64,000 nucleotides of DNA, taken from NCBI GenBank assembly GCA_965223305.1, contig CBDCWT010000065.1, forward strand, positions 1 through 64,000, read 5' to 3'. The position numbers and the translations under genes were made by a program. The stretch comes from CBDCWT01 sp965223305 (GTDB lineage Bacteria; Planctomycetota; Planctomycetia; Pirellulales; Pirellulaceae). Of this stretch, positions 38,137-47,001 are shown in pieces (position 1 is the first letter of the stretch; every line of letters starts with the position of its first letter). The notes below the pieces were generated by a model. It made no database searches, was not told the DNA's origin, and was given only the letters and a program-made list of their open reading frames with translations.

Positions 38137-39105
38137 CTATTCGATGACCGTGGGGTTGACGATGTTCTCCGGGATACCTCCGGACAGACAGACCGCCACT
38201 TGGTTGGCCGAGCGCCGCCTTAGTTCGACCAGTGAATGATCCGATACAAACGCCGCATGTGGCGTGACGATTACGCGCGAATCGGAAAACGGCGGCTCAT
38301 CCAGCGGCGGGGGCTCGGGCTCTTGCACGTCGAGGGCCGCACCCGCCAAGCGATTGTCGCCCAGCGCAGCTGCCAGCGCACGGTGATCGACCAGGCCGCC
38401 GCGCGCCGTATTGATCAAGTAGGAGGTCCGCTGCATGGCCGCCAGCTGGGACGCGCCGATCAGGTGAGTCGTCTCTTCTGTGAGCGGCAGGTGAAGAGAC
38501 ACGAAGTCACTGGCCGCCAACAACTCGTGCAGTCCTACAAACCGGACACCGGCAACCGCCGAGTTGGTTTGCCGCGTGCAGGCAAGCACGTTCATCCCAA
38601 GGGCGAGGGCTTTCTCAGCCACCAGCCGGCCGATTCGGCCAAGCCCAACGACCCCCAAGGTAGTCCCTTCGATGCGCCGTAGAGCGGGAGCAGCCCGCAG
38701 GTCGTATTGCCCCATCTTGCTAGAGTGGTGGAACTGCGCCACGTTGCGAGCCAACGCAAAGATCAACGCCAGTGTATGCTCCGCCACTTCCACCACACAG
38801 TAATCGGGTACGTTCGTCACGGGAATCCCGTGCTCGGTACAGTAGCCAACGTCGATGTTGTCGAGGCCAATTCCCATCCTGGCGACGAGTCGGCAGTTCG
38901 TAGCCGCTCGGATGACTTCGGCAGTGGTTTGAGCCCAGCAAGTCATGATTGCGTCGGCGTCCCGAGCCAACTCGACCAACCGTGTGGGCTCCGCCGAGTC
39001 CGCCACAATCAGTTCTGCGCCTGCTTCCTCCAAGATCGCTCGCTCCACATCAAGGTCCGGCCATGCATAGTCGGTCAGCAGGACTTTGTACTTGGACACC
39101 AGCAC
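38137..39105 (-). CDS. D-2-hydroxyacid dehydrogenase (phosphoglycerate dehydrogenase-like)
   Basis: About 322 residues from GTG 39105 (VLVSKYKVLLTDYAWPD), with GGAGA just upstream; the longer frame to 39363 adds sequence without family character. NAD-binding fold TTLGVVGLGRIGRLVAEKAL carries GxGxxG. The catalytic Arg is in INTARGGLVDHRAL, the Glu in DVQEPEPPPLDEP, and the His in VIVTPHAAFVSDHS. The N-terminal substrate domain has ARMGIGLDNIDV and VPDYCVVEVAEHTLALIFAL. This is the SerA/GyaR fold; it oxidises or reduces a 2-hydroxy acid in the cytoplasm. The substrate cannot be set from sequence; there is no ACT domain, so it is not a long-form SerA. Confidence 0.85.
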   Translation of the reverse strand: MLVSKYKVLLTDYAWPDLDVERAILEEAGAELIVADSAEPTRLVELARDADAIMTCWAQTTAEVIRAATNCRLVARMGIGLDNIDVGYCTEHGIPVTNVPDYCVVEVAEHTLALIFALARNVAQFHHSSKMGQYDLRAAPALRRIEGTTLGVVGLGRIGRLVAEKALALGMNVLACTRQTNSAVAGVRFVGLHELLAASDFVSLHLPLTEETTHLIGASQLAAMQRTSYLINTARGGLVDHRALAAALGDNRLAGAALDVQEPEPPPLDEPPFSDSRVIVTPHAAFVSDHSLVELRRRSANQVAVCLSGGIPENIVNPTVIE

Positions 39106-39237
39106 TCTCTCCACCAAGGTTGGCAGGGGCGATATTTCTGTACGGGCCAGTAGACATCGTAGCGGAACTGCGATACCTACCCAAGTCGGCCCGAGCGAGG
39201 CAAAATACCAGAGGTACAACCGCCGAGGAGAAACGAC

Positions 39238-39564
39238 TTGTCTAGACCGAAACAGTTTCAAAACCCTTTCTACGTGCTGCTGCTTGTGGTTGGCCTGCTG
39301 TTCGTTGTGACCACCTGTGGATACGCCGTGATGACGGTGCGTGGAATGGACCCCGCGACACAAGTTGGCGCCGCCTCGCCATCCGGCCAGCGATTGATGG
39401 AGTTCTTCGATCGGTACGGCTTCTTACTACTGATCGTAGAACTCGCCATCCTAGGAGCCGCGACCTTTGCCGCGATCGCAACCGATCACTATTGGATGCG
39501 GCGCCAGGTACCGGAACGAGAACAACTCGACGACGGGGAGCGACGATCTAATGCCGCCGACTGA
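39238..39564 (+). CDS. Small two-TM membrane protein
   Basis: 108 residues from a TTG (MSRPKQFQNPFYVLLLVVGL) with AGGAG about 9 bases before. Two TM segments: FYVLLLVVGLLFVVTTCGYAV and the LLLIVELAILGAATFAAIA helix; a Gly-rich polar loop lies between. The tail is charged. It overlaps the ligA start by 14 bp, so the pair is co-transcribed and probably coupled. The family is common in planctomycetes upstream of unrelated genes; function unknown. Confidence 0.7.
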   Translation: MSRPKQFQNPFYVLLLVVGLLFVVTTCGYAVMTVRGMDPATQVGAASPSGQRLMEFFDRYGFLLLIVELAILGAATFAAIATDHYWMRRQVPEREQLDDGERRSNAAD

Positions 39565-41554
39565 TGCCGATCGCATCGAGCAACTGCGTGATGAAATTCG
39601 GGAGCACGATCGCAGGTACTACGTAGATGCCGCACCGGTCATCAGCGATCTCGAATACGACCGGCTGATGCAGCAGCTGGTCGAACTGGAAGCTCGGCAT
39701 CCTGACCTGGTCACAAACGACAGCCCCAGCCAGCGTGTGGGAGATCAGCCGGTTCCTCATCTCGAACAGGTAGCTCACCGCATTCCGATGCTGTCGATCG
39801 ACAACACCTACGGCATCGAAGAGCTGAACAGCTACGCCGAGCGGACGGAGAAACAGCTACAAGGTGAAGCGATCGAATGGGTCGTCGAGTTGAAGGTGGA
39901 TGGCGTTGCTGTATCTCTGGTGTACGAGCAGGGACTGCTGGTTCGAGCCGTCACGCGCGGCGACGGCCAGACCGGAGACGACATCACTCATAGCATCCGC
40001 ACGCTGCCGGGAGTACCTCTGCGGCTGAACGACCAACAGCCCCCGGAGGTGCTCGAGGTACGCGGTGAAGTCTATATGACAAACTTGGATCTCGTCCGTC
40101 TGAACGAACGGCAACAACAGCTCGGGCTGCCCCCGTTTGCGAACACTCGCAACGTGACTGCGGGCACGATTCGGCTGCTGGATCCGCGTGTAGCTGCCGA
40201 ACGCCGGTTGAACCTGTTTTGTCATGGGATCGGCTTTTGCAGCGGAGTCGATGTGACCTCGCACACGGAATTCCTGGAAAAGCTGCGACAACTCGGCTTG
40301 CCAACCACTCCGCATGTCGAGTGCTTTGACAACTTCGCGAGAGCGGTGGAGTATTGCAACGAGCTGATCCAACGGCTCCACGATCTAGATTTCGAAGTGG
40401 ACGGCCTGGTTATCAAAGTGAATCGCTTTGAACAACGTGATCGGCTGGGAGCCACTTCGAAGAGCCCTCGTTGGTTGATCGCGTACAAGTACGAAAAGTA
40501 CGAAGCCTCCACACGCCTCAACGCGATTCGCGTCCAGGTGGGCAAGAGCGGCGCGGTGACCCCGGTCGCTGAACTCGAGCCGGTTGAAATCGCCGATACG
40601 ACGGTCAGTCGCGCCAGCTTGCACAACGCCGAGGAAATCGAGCGAAAGGACGTCCGCGTCGGCGATACCGTGGTGGTTGAGAAGGCCGGCAAGATCATCC
40701 CACACATTGTCCGCGTCGAAAAACACAAACGCAAAGGCAGGCCAACTAAGTTCCACTTCCCCACGCACTGCCCGGAGTGCGACGAGCCACTAGTCAAGGA
40801 CGAAGGGGGAGTCTCCATTCGCTGCCCGAACATCGAATGCCCCGCCCAAATCAAGGAGCGCATCCGCTTTTTTGCCAGCCGTAAAGCGATGGACATCGAA
40901 GGTTTGGGAGACAAGCTTGTCGAGCAACTCGTCGAACAAGGATTGGTCCGCACCTACGGCGACCTCTATCGCCTCCGGCCCGAAGATGTGGCGGGGCTGG
41001 AAAGGATGGGGGAAAAGTCGACCGACAACCTGCTGGCGGGGATCGCGTCCAGTAAGCAACGAGGGCTGGCGAGGCTGCTGAACGCGCTTTCGATCCGCCA
41101 TGTTGGGCAGCGCGTGGCGGCCGTCCTGGCGGAGCGGTACCCGTCAATTCAGCAATTGCAGCAGGCCGGTGTCGAAGAACTGAGCGAGATTCATGAAATT
41201 GGCGAGGTCATCGCTCAAAGCGTCCACGACTTTCTGGCCAGCGACCGGGGCCGCCGAGTCGTCCAGCAACTGGCAGCGGCCGGGGTCCTCATGGAGGAGA
41301 ACGTACCTGCACCGAACTTGCAGCATCCTCAGATCGCGGGCAAGACATTCGTCGTGACCGGCTCCCTGAGCAAATATACGCGAGATCAGATTCACGGGTT
41401 GATCGACCAGCACGGGGGGCGGGCGTCGTCAAGCATCTCGAAGAAGACCGACTACCTCGTGGCCGGCGAGCGAGCGGGCAGCAAATTGGCGAAAGCAGAG
41501 CAGCTTGGCGTCCAAGTCATCTCGGAGGCGCAGTTCGAGGAGTGGCTTCGGTGA
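39551..41554 (+). CDS. ligA: NAD-dependent DNA ligase
   Basis: 667 residues from ATG 39551 (MPPTDADRIEQLRDEIREHD), the normal LigA start and length. Ia domain HDRRYYVDAAPVISDLEYD; adenylation motif VELKVDGVAVSL with the AMP-accepting Lys; DGQTGDDITHSIRTL and EVRGEVYMT; motif for NAD-specific ligases ANTRNVTAGTIR; OB fold; Zn finger CPECDEPLVKDE..IRCPNIECPAQ; HhH repeats; BRCT domain GKTFVVTGSLSKYTRDQIHG. It seals nicks in replication and repair. Confidence 0.95.
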   Translation: MPPTDADRIEQLRDEIREHDRRYYVDAAPVISDLEYDRLMQQLVELEARHPDLVTNDSPSQRVGDQPVPHLEQVAHRIPMLSIDNTYGIEELNSYAERTEKQLQGEAIEWVVELKVDGVAVSLVYEQGLLVRAVTRGDGQTGDDITHSIRTLPGVPLRLNDQQPPEVLEVRGEVYMTNLDLVRLNERQQQLGLPPFANTRNVTAGTIRLLDPRVAAERRLNLFCHGIGFCSGVDVTSHTEFLEKLRQLGLPTTPHVECFDNFARAVEYCNELIQRLHDLDFEVDGLVIKVNRFEQRDRLGATSKSPRWLIAYKYEKYEASTRLNAIRVQVGKSGAVTPVAELEPVEIADTTVSRASLHNAEEIERKDVRVGDTVVVEKAGKIIPHIVRVEKHKRKGRPTKFHFPTHCPECDEPLVKDEGGVSIRCPNIECPAQIKERIRFFASRKAMDIEGLGDKLVEQLVEQGLVRTYGDLYRLRPEDVAGLERMGEKSTDNLLAGIASSKQRGLARLLNALSIRHVGQRVAAVLAERYPSIQQLQQAGVEELSEIHEIGEVIAQSVHDFLASDRGRRVVQQLAAAGVLMEENVPAPNLQHPQIAGKTFVVTGSLSKYTRDQIHGLIDQHGGRASSSISKKTDYLVAGERAGSKLAKAEQLGVQVISEAQFEEWLR

Positions 41555-41615
41555 CTGTCGTCACCAGTTGCTGGGCCGAAAAGAGTCGCCGAAGCAACGC
41601 CGCTAAGGGTTTCTT

Positions 41616-41726
41616 GTAGCCGAATTCGCCAGAATTTGGCAGTCCACCGAATTCGCCAGAATTTGGCCGAATCAGCAGTCCGCCAAACTCTGGCGAGTTC
41701 GGCTACGATTTGGCGAGTTCGGCTAC
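41616..41726. repeat. Hairpin-forming repeat between convergent genes
   Basis: GTAGCCGAATTCGCCAGAA (from 41616) is followed by a second CCGAATTCGCCAGAATTTGG and then by the complement CCAAACTCTGGCGAGTTCGG (41683 on), with a further TGGCGAGTTCGGCTAC at 41711-41726. The two arms can form a stem of over 20 bp. It lies between the ends of ligA (plus) and the sigma-54 activator (minus), so it could act as a bidirectional transcription end, although T tracts are absent. Confidence 0.6.
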
Positions 41727-41729
41727 GAT

Positions 41730-44042
41730 CTATTGCTCTTTCTGCTCGTACCGTTCCAGTTTGCGGTCCAGCGTCGAGCGGTTGATGCCGAGGATCCGGG
41801 CCGCCTCGCGCTTGTTGCCCTTTGTCCAGCGGAGCGTCTTGAGAATCTGCTGTTCCTCCAGCTCGGCCAACGAGATCGGCTGAAAGGCATCTAGCGACTC
41901 GGCCGTAGCCGGTGATGGCAGCGAACTGAAGTGAATGTCTCGAGGCATGATCTCGGCCCCGTCGGCAAGTACAACGGCCCGTTCGATAACGTTACGCAAT
42001 TCACGTACGTTGCCCGGCCAGTCGTACTTGCACAGTGCCTCCATCGCATCCGGAGAAAGCCGCAGTCCCTGTTGGCTTGTGCGGGCTGCACAGCGATCGA
42101 GAAAGAACTCGGCAAGAACCGGAATGTCGGTGGCATGCTCTCGCAATGAGGGAACGAAAATCTCGAGGATTTGCAGCCGGAAAAATAGGTCACTGCGAAA
42201 CTTGCCGGACTCGACGGCTTCCTCGAGATTGCGATTGGTCGCCGCCACGACGCGAACATCCGAGCGGATACTTATGCTTCCGCCCACACGTTCGTAGGAA
42301 TGGCCCTCGAGAACCCTGAGGAACTTAGCTTGAATGCTCAACGGCATCTCACCCACTTCGTCCAAAAACAGGGTACCGCCTTCCGCTTGCTCGAATTTCC
42401 CGATCTTCTTTTCTGTAGCGCCGGTAAAAGACCCCTTTTCGTGACCGAACAGCTCGCTCTCGAGCAAGGTCTCCGTAAGAGCCGCGCAGTTTAGACAGAC
42501 GAACGGCCCCTGATGACGATTGCTGTTGAAGTGAATGGCACGCGCCACCAACTCTTTGCCGACGCCGCTCTCGCCCCGCACTAGCGCCGTCGCGTCGGAA
42601 AGGGCGATCTTGCCAATCTTTTCGCGTAACTGTTGGAGCTGCGGACTGCCGCCGACCAATTCACTTTCGATCTCCAACATCCGGCGCAGCGACTCATTCT
42701 CGTTATATGCGGCGCGCAGCCCAGTGGTCAGAGATTCCGTGTAGTTCAGTCGCTCTAGCACGATCGCCATCTGATCGGCAACGGCCAGCGTGAACTCCAA
42801 AGCGTCTGCGTCGAGCTGGTCGTTGGGATCGAGAGAATAGACGTGAAGCAACCCGAAAATAGACTCCCGATTGCGAATCGGAGCACAGATCACACTCTCG
42901 GCCTTGATGCCGTCCAGCGTCTGGAACTCGGCGGTCCCATCAGCGCGGATGTCCATGGCTAGGACTGCTTCTCGTTCCGCCAACACCGTCCGTGACAGAC
43001 GCCGAGAGACGACCCGATAGGACGCGCCGTCGGGCGCCTTGTACGCCACGATCCTCAGCTTGTCTGACGACTCCGAAATCGAGTCAGGAAACAGCAAGAC
43101 AGCGCCGATGTCGGCGTTGACCGCGGGCAGCAGACAATCCAGCACGGTCGCGGAAAGAGTCTTCACGTCTTGCGCCGTCACCATCCGCATGATGAGGTCG
43201 TATAGATGCCGCAGCGCCTCGCGGATTCCCGTTTCACCACCGGACTTTGATAGGCCGCTCTCAGTGATATAGCGGCTCTGCGATTTGCGCTCAATGATCT
43301 CCGGTATCGCCGAATCGGTTCCCGCCACATCGGTCGCCGGGGGACTCTGCGAATTGGTAGTGCCAGCCGGCTTTTCGACCTGATGCTCGGCCAAGTCGTT
43401 CGTGAACAACAGCACTGTCTTGCCAATGTGAATGCGATCTCCATCGACAAGCCGATGTTGCCCCTCAACCTTCTCGCCGTTCAATCTCGTGCCATTACGA
43501 CTCTGCAAGTCACGCAGCGTCCAGTCCGAAGCTTCCCAAAAGACTTCGCAGTGCTGCCGGCTACAACGATCGTCCTTGAGCACGATGCGGTTGAGAGGGT
43601 CGCGGCCAACGGTCATGACAGTGCCCGGCGCCAAACGGAATACATTCCGCAAGGCGTCGTCGGCCCCCTGCAGGATCAGAAAGGCGTCGTCTCGCTGCGA
43701 AACGCTGTCCTGATCCTGGTCCGCTACTGATGGTGTCGGATTAATCGCCAGCTCCCCCGATCTCGGATAACAGTGGGCAGTCGCTGAGCTGCCGGACGAA
43801 CTACCGCAGCCCGGTGCCGATTCCCCTGCTGGAATCTGCGCGGAGGCGTCGAAGCGGATGTCGTCAGATGCCCGAGAAAAGAACTCGCGTTCGGTCCGTC
43901 GCCCGGTCCCATGCAGCCCGAGACCGACATTGTAACCAATCACGACGTGGCGAGAAAAAAACACGGCCGCCAGCGAAGCGGAGGCAAAGTGGGGCAGCAA
44001 CCACTGTGTCGTCCAGTGCTCCGCTGACGGCTCATGTCCCAA
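41730..44042 (-). CDS. Sigma-54-dependent transcriptional activator (FHA-GAF-AAA+-Fis)
   Basis: Up to 770 residues; the first 110 look unlike a domain, so the true start may be later. FHA domain: TVMTVGRDPLNRIVLKDDRC, SRQHCEVF, SRNGTRLNGEKV. A GAF-like domain follows (ADIGAVLLFPD, SVICAPIRNRESIFGLLHVY). The AAA+ domain has GESGVGKELVARAIH, the sigma-54 contact loop GSFTGA, and GGTLFLDEVGEMP; the end has a Fis-type HTH (KREAARILGINRSTLDRKL). It would activate sigma-54 promoters in response to phospho-Thr or ligand signals. A sigma-54-like site lies upstream of its own gene, so autoregulation is possible. Convergent with ligA. Confidence 0.88.
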   Translation of the reverse strand: MGHEPSAEHWTTQWLLPHFASASLAAVFFSRHVVIGYNVGLGLHGTGRRTEREFFSRASDDIRFDASAQIPAGESAPGCGSSSGSSATAHCYPRSGELAINPTPSVADQDQDSVSQRDDAFLILQGADDALRNVFRLAPGTVMTVGRDPLNRIVLKDDRCSRQHCEVFWEASDWTLRDLQSRNGTRLNGEKVEGQHRLVDGDRIHIGKTVLLFTNDLAEHQVEKPAGTTNSQSPPATDVAGTDSAIPEIIERKSQSRYITESGLSKSGGETGIREALRHLYDLIMRMVTAQDVKTLSATVLDCLLPAVNADIGAVLLFPDSISESSDKLRIVAYKAPDGASYRVVSRRLSRTVLAEREAVLAMDIRADGTAEFQTLDGIKAESVICAPIRNRESIFGLLHVYSLDPNDQLDADALEFTLAVADQMAIVLERLNYTESLTTGLRAAYNENESLRRMLEIESELVGGSPQLQQLREKIGKIALSDATALVRGESGVGKELVARAIHFNSNRHQGPFVCLNCAALTETLLESELFGHEKGSFTGATEKKIGKFEQAEGGTLFLDEVGEMPLSIQAKFLRVLEGHSYERVGGSISIRSDVRVVAATNRNLEEAVESGKFRSDLFFRLQILEIFVPSLREHATDIPVLAEFFLDRCAARTSQQGLRLSPDAMEALCKYDWPGNVRELRNVIERAVVLADGAEIMPRDIHFSSLPSPATAESLDAFQPISLAELEEQQILKTLRWTKGNKREAARILGINRSTLDRKLERYEQKEQ

Positions 44043-44089
44043 TTTAGGTTCACGTCGTACAAACGCCAGCCAGATGGATACCCGGACAG

Positions 44090-44105
44090 TTCAAATGACG
44101 TGCCA
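44090..44105 (-). promoter_or_regulatory. Possible sigma-54 (-24/-12) promoter
   Basis: Minus-strand TGGCACGTCATTTGAA fits TGGCAC-N5-TTGCW except that the -12 element has GA in place of GC. It lies about 50 bp upstream of the activator frame. The -24 half is a perfect match, the -12 half is weak. Confidence 0.3.
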
Positions 44106-44288
44106 CTTGAGCCAGTGTTCGCAAGAAATTCTTAACTCATTTAGTAAACACGCCTTGCGAAAAACTGCCTGAAACGTCTCCGCGACGAATTCCGGGCGTG
44201 GTCGCAAAACGCAACCCAGGGAGTGCCAGAATCTGCGACCATCGCGACCCCGACATCTGCAATTCGGAGCTGGCAGACGGCAGATGCC

Positions 44289-44468
44289 TAGCCCGGATTA
44301 TTCATGAAGATCGTCGCGAGAGGTTGTAAGTACGTTCGTGGCAAGGAAGGCGAGCAATTCTTCCGCAGGCGAATTGCAGCAATACGTCGAGGGAGAATTG
44401 TGAAGCATGACGAAGCCACGGATGGACTTACGACCTCGCAGTAGATCGCTCATGAATAATTCGGGCTA
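44289..44468. repeat. 180-bp palindromic MITE, copy B
   Basis: Starts TAGCCCGGATTATTCATGA and ends TCATGAATAATTCGGGCTA. It is copy A (31398-31577) in reverse orientation, about 97% identical. Its terminal CTA/TAG supplies the stop codon of the minus-strand PQQ dehydrogenase gene (44466-44468). A fragment of the same end (GCTCATGAATAAGTCGGGCT) is at 53172-53192. Confidence 0.8.
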
Positions 44469-46883
44469 CAGCACCAGCGCGAAGCCGAAGTCGCGATCCG
44501 CTAGCTGTTGACCGGTCGTGATTGGCACGTTCCAGCCGCCCAGATCGATCAGCCTGGTGGGATCCGCATAGAAGCTGTCGTCGAGCCTAGCCACCAAGGT
44601 CCCGGCGAGCGGGCGACCTAGGGGCACTCCGCTTGCCCCGTCCCATTCCCGTAGTTCGCCACCCGCCGTGATGTAGTACCACTCACCCCCGCCGGCCTGG
44701 AGCCACTTCTCAGCCAACCCGCCCCAATTCTCCCAGAGGTTACCAGTGGTGAAGAAGTTGAGCCGCTGATCAAGCTCAAAAGCAAACTCCAGGTTCGGTG
44801 GCACAACGGGTGCCGTGCGCTGCCAGTCGGCCTGCGGTACTACATTGATCGTGAAATCGCCGGTCTCGAGCCCGGCGAACTGATACCAGCCCGACTCCAA
44901 CAGTGGGTCGATCACGCCACTGGCGTCCAGGTCGATGTCTCGCGTCTGCTCGGTCGCGATGAGTTGCCCCTGCGCATCAAGGAGTTCGACCGTCCAACCG
45001 TTCAGATACGGCTCGCCAACATCCCTTTCACCGTCGACATTGAGATCGTGATACACACGACCGCTGAGAGTCGCCAGCTGTCGGTTGCCAAAATCCCTGT
45101 TGATCAACGGCTGGCCGGCTGCAACTTGAAGCACAAACGATCCGGTGGGTGCCGCCACATCGACGAGAAGTTGCGGATCCTCGTAATAGCGGGGGTCAAG
45201 TGTACCGATCGATCTGCCCTCAAGCGGGCTTCCCAGAGGTAATCCACTCGATCGATCCCACTCCCACAGCTCGCCGGAAGGAACAATGAAATACCAAGCG
45301 TTCGCTTGGTTGGTCGACTGCAACCACTTTTCTTCCAACCCACCCCAGTTCTCGAAAAGCCCCTGCTTGGTTGTGAACCGAAACTGCCGGCCCAAGGCAA
45401 ACGCCAGACTTTCCACGGGATCCAGGGGAGCGGTCTGCTGCCAACCGTCTTTCAAGAGCTGCCGAACGGTATAAACTCCGGGAGGGACGTCGAATTGATA
45501 CCACCCTCTTTCCGTGGCCGGATCGATCGCCTCGTCGCCATCTAGATCGACGTCTTGTGTTTGTTGAACCGCAACCGTCTGTCCCTGCTCGTCAAGCAAT
45601 TCGACGGTCCAACCATTCAGATACTCTTCGCCGATGTCTGCACCGCCGCTGCTGTCGCGGTCGTGGAAGACGCGTCCGCGGAGAGAAACCGTCTCTACTT
45701 CGATGGCTAACATAGCACCGAAGGTCAACACGTAGAGTTCGCCATCCTCGTCCTCTCCGAAGCCGATGATATTCGGCGGATTGCCACCAGCGACCTCTAG
45801 ATCTGACAGCTGAAAGACCCCGTCGTCTTCCTCCAGAACAAACATCCGGCCGGTCAAGTCGCCAAAAAGATATCGTCCGAACAAAGCGGGATAGCGGCTA
45901 CCGCGATAGACGAATCCACCGATCACAGAATCCGTAGTGGCGTCGTTTGGATACTCGGCGATGGGGTCGATCAGCCCGCCCGGATTGGGATCGGAGCGGT
46001 TAAACGGGTGGGCTCCTTCGCGAATCCGCCAGCCGTAGTTGCCGCCGCTTTCGATCAAATCCACTTCTTCCCACAGGAACTGCCCGACGTCACCGGCAAA
46101 CAGGCGGTCTACGGATTCCGGGGTCGGCCCGTCGTCAAACGAGAAACGGTAGGGATTCCGCAAGCCGTAAGCGTAGATCTCGCCGCGGACGCCGGAACGA
46201 TCGACAAACGGGTTTGATGCAGGGATCCCGTATTGGCCATTGCTCGCGTTTGTGCCGAGCACGTCGATCCGCAGGATCTTTCCCAGCAAGTTCGTGAGGT
46301 TCTGTGCATTGTTCTGCGGATCGCCACCAGACCCGCCATCCCCAGTGGCAACGTAGAGTAGTCCGTCATCCGGGCCAAAGTGAATGTCGCCGCCGTTGTG
46401 GTTGGAAAAAGGCTGAGGAAACCTGAGCAGTTCCCGCTCGGAGGTGACGTCGGCTCGATTCGGATCTGCAGAGACGCGGAACTCCGAAACGACTGAATCG
46501 TGGTTACCACCCGAAGAACTGGGAGCACTGTAGTAGACGTAGAACCTGCCGCGGCCCGGTGCCGACAACGACGAGAAATCGGGATGAAACGCCAGCCCCA
46601 ATAACCCACGTTCGCCGCCGGTGACGACACGGTTGAGACCGCCGCCACCCAAATCGAGAAAAGGCTGCGGCGAGACAAGCGATCCCTGCACGACCCGAAT
46701 CTGGCCACCCTGCTGCGCCACGAACATCCTACCCGAGCCGTCGTCGGCATGGGTCGCCACCAGGGGTGCCGAGAGGTCCTGCGTCACCGTACGGAGCTGG
46801 ATCTGAACGTCGGCAGCCAGCAAGACCCTCTCTTCCAGTACCTCCAGTGACGAGCACCGCCGACCAAACGTTAGATCGATCAT
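44466..46883 (-). CDS. Exported PQQ-type sugar dehydrogenase with two SdrD-like C-terminal domains
   Basis: 805 residues. N-terminus RRCSSLEVLEERVLLAADVQ is the planctomycete LEPR-XLL-like motif found at the start of surface/exported proteins. Residues about 25-385 form a glucose/sorbosone dehydrogenase propeller: MFVAQQGGQIRVVQ, GGERGLLGLAFHPDFS, FSNHNGGDIHFGPDDGLLYV, LRIDVLG and YGLRNPYRFSFDD, with the VNYGWRIREG-like block. The C-terminal 380 residues contain two similar units (GRVFHDRDSSGG..LNGWTVELLDEQGQTVA and GRVYHDLNVDGE..LNGWTVELLDAQGQLIA), SdrD-B/cadherin-like Ca-binding modules. It probably oxidises a sugar outside the cytoplasm using PQQ. Its stop codon is donated by MITE copy B. 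Confidence 0.85.
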   Translation of the reverse strand: MIDLTFGRRCSSLEVLEERVLLAADVQIQLRTVTQDLSAPLVATHADDGSGRMFVAQQGGQIRVVQGSLVSPQPFLDLGGGGLNRVVTGGERGLLGLAFHPDFSSLSAPGRGRFYVYYSAPSSSGGNHDSVVSEFRVSADPNRADVTSERELLRFPQPFSNHNGGDIHFGPDDGLLYVATGDGGSGGDPQNNAQNLTNLLGKILRIDVLGTNASNGQYGIPASNPFVDRSGVRGEIYAYGLRNPYRFSFDDGPTPESVDRLFAGDVGQFLWEEVDLIESGGNYGWRIREGAHPFNRSDPNPGGLIDPIAEYPNDATTDSVIGGFVYRGSRYPALFGRYLFGDLTGRMFVLEEDDGVFQLSDLEVAGGNPPNIIGFGEDEDGELYVLTFGAMLAIEVETVSLRGRVFHDRDSSGGADIGEEYLNGWTVELLDEQGQTVAVQQTQDVDLDGDEAIDPATERGWYQFDVPPGVYTVRQLLKDGWQQTAPLDPVESLAFALGRQFRFTTKQGLFENWGGLEEKWLQSTNQANAWYFIVPSGELWEWDRSSGLPLGSPLEGRSIGTLDPRYYEDPQLLVDVAAPTGSFVLQVAAGQPLINRDFGNRQLATLSGRVYHDLNVDGERDVGEPYLNGWTVELLDAQGQLIATEQTRDIDLDASGVIDPLLESGWYQFAGLETGDFTINVVPQADWQRTAPVVPPNLEFAFELDQRLNFFTTGNLWENWGGLAEKWLQAGGGEWYYITAGGELREWDGASGVPLGRPLAGTLVARLDDSFYADPTRLIDLGGWNVPITTGQQLADRDFGFALVL

Positions 46884-46904
46884 GGTGGCACCGTAATCTC
46901 TTCA

Positions 46905-47001
46905 CTCTCCCCTTGGAGGCTGTGCAGCTTTTACGCTTCATGCAGTCCGCCAAACTCTGGCGAGTTCGGCTACGCTCCAAATCAGCCGCTGGGCGTTAGC
47001 C
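46905..47001. repeat. Composite dispersed repeat, copy 4, left part
   Basis: AGGCTGTGCAGCTTTT (reverse of the AAAAGCTGCACGACCTC unit), then CCGCCAAACTCTGGCGAGTT, then CAGCCGCTGGGCGTTAGCC, which is cut by the IS4-type element. The repeat resumes after the element at 48493 with GGCGTTAGCCCACGG and AAAGCTGCACGAGCTCC. Confidence 0.65.

Noticed and set aside
39467..39550. Upstream extension of the ligA frame
   Set aside because: It lies inside the small membrane-protein gene; the ATG at 39551 gives the usual LigA N-terminus.
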